Part shown: positions 5,666 through 5,939 of the stretch, piece by piece | Layout: each line of letters begins with the position of its first letter | Numbering within the stretch: position 1 is the first letter of the stretch | NCBI GenBank assembly: GCA_024227975.1 | Contig: JAAETV010000093.1 | Location: 1 to 5,939, forward strand | DNA: 5,939 nucleotides | Reading direction: 5' to 3' | DNA from: Actinomycetes bacterium | GTDB taxonomy: Bacteria; Actinomycetota; Acidimicrobiia; Acidimicrobiales; SZUA-35 | Position numbers and translations under genes: made by a program | The notes under the pieces: model-generated | Seen by the model: the letters and a program-made list of their open reading frames with translations, nothing else | What the model was told of the DNA's origin: nothing | The model's database searches: none

Positions 5666-5939
5666 AGATCTGCTGAACGATTTCAGCGTGGTTGGCGATG
5701 ACGATCGATCGGCGCACCTTCATTGTCGGCGTGAGCTCGCCGGAGGTAACCGTGAAGTCGCTCCTCAAGACTCGGAAGGTGCGGATGCCCTCCGCACGGG
5801 AGACCGACACGTTGGCGGCGTCCACGGCCTTCTGAAGCTCGGTGTGCAAGTCGGGATCGTTCGCCAACTCCTCGACGAGGTGGCCGGGCGCTGCCACCTG
5901 ACGATCGTTGACGTTGGCCCAGACACTGAGTGTTTGCAC
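5652..5939 (-). CDS. Long-chain acyl-CoA synthetase (AMP-binding, FadD15-like), C-terminal part
   Basis: These are the last 95 residues of an adenylate-forming acyl-CoA synthetase; the start lies beyond the right edge. The protein activates fatty acids with ATP and joins them to CoA. The segment from AVDAANVSVSRAEGIRTF (38-55) through RVLRSDFTV to GELTPTMKVRR (67-77) matches the C-terminal domain of the long-chain FadD15/FAA1-like branch. The lysine in ELTPTMK corresponds to the conserved catalytic lysine that closes over the adenylate. The tail HAEIVQQIYERD also fits the family ending. The GTG at 5937-5939 is an internal Val codon, not the start. It is upstream gene of the operon with the patatin and acyltransferase genes. 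Membership is firm; chain-length preference cannot be read from this part. Confidence 0.9.
   Translation of the reverse strand: MQTLSVWANVNDRQVAAPGHLVEELANDPDLHTELQKAVDAANVSVSRAEGIRTFRVLRSDFTVTSGELTPTMKVRRSIVIANHAEIVQQIYERD

Overview
The window is high-GC bacterial DNA, and every gene I can support lies on the minus strand. GTG and TTG starts, one apparently leaderless promoter, a Ser/Thr-rich linker behind a lipobox, and a FadD15-like acyl-CoA synthetase tail all suggest an actinobacterium. An Acidimicrobiia-type lineage is my best guess, from style rather than from any marker gene.

Layout, left to right. (1) Positions 1-359 hold a type II toxin-antitoxin pair: a ribbon-helix-helix antitoxin followed by a MazF/PemK-like toxin cut off by the left edge. 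A promoter and operator candidate lies at 358-390, with almost no 5' leader. (2) Positions 548-976 encode a small pyridoxamine-phosphate-oxidase-fold (PPOX) protein of 142 residues, whose GTG start is fixed by a strong Shine-Dalgarno sequence. (3) Positions 977-1390 are non-coding and hold a short possible transposase tail and a strong hairpin. (4) Positions 1391-3250 encode a 619-residue secreted lipoprotein with a probable TIM-barrel (glycoside-hydrolase-like) body and two beta-rich C-terminal domains. A perfect 10-bp inverted repeat lies in its upstream region. (5) Positions 3251-3746 hold no convincing gene, only inverted repeats. (6) Positions 3747-5939 are a tightly overlapping operon read right to left: the C-terminus of a long-chain acyl-CoA synthetase, a patatin-like lipase, and a membrane-anchored PlsC-like acyltransferase.

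The operon has a clear biochemical logic. A patatin hydrolyses acyl esters, an acyl-CoA synthetase activates free fatty acids, and a PlsC-type enzyme transfers acyl groups to a lipid acceptor. Together they could run a deacylation/reacylation (Lands-type) cycle or recycle membrane or storage lipid; this is inference from gene content. The lipoprotein is the least familiar gene and the best candidate for new biochemistry. I see no CRISPR array, tRNA, rRNA or intact mobile element.
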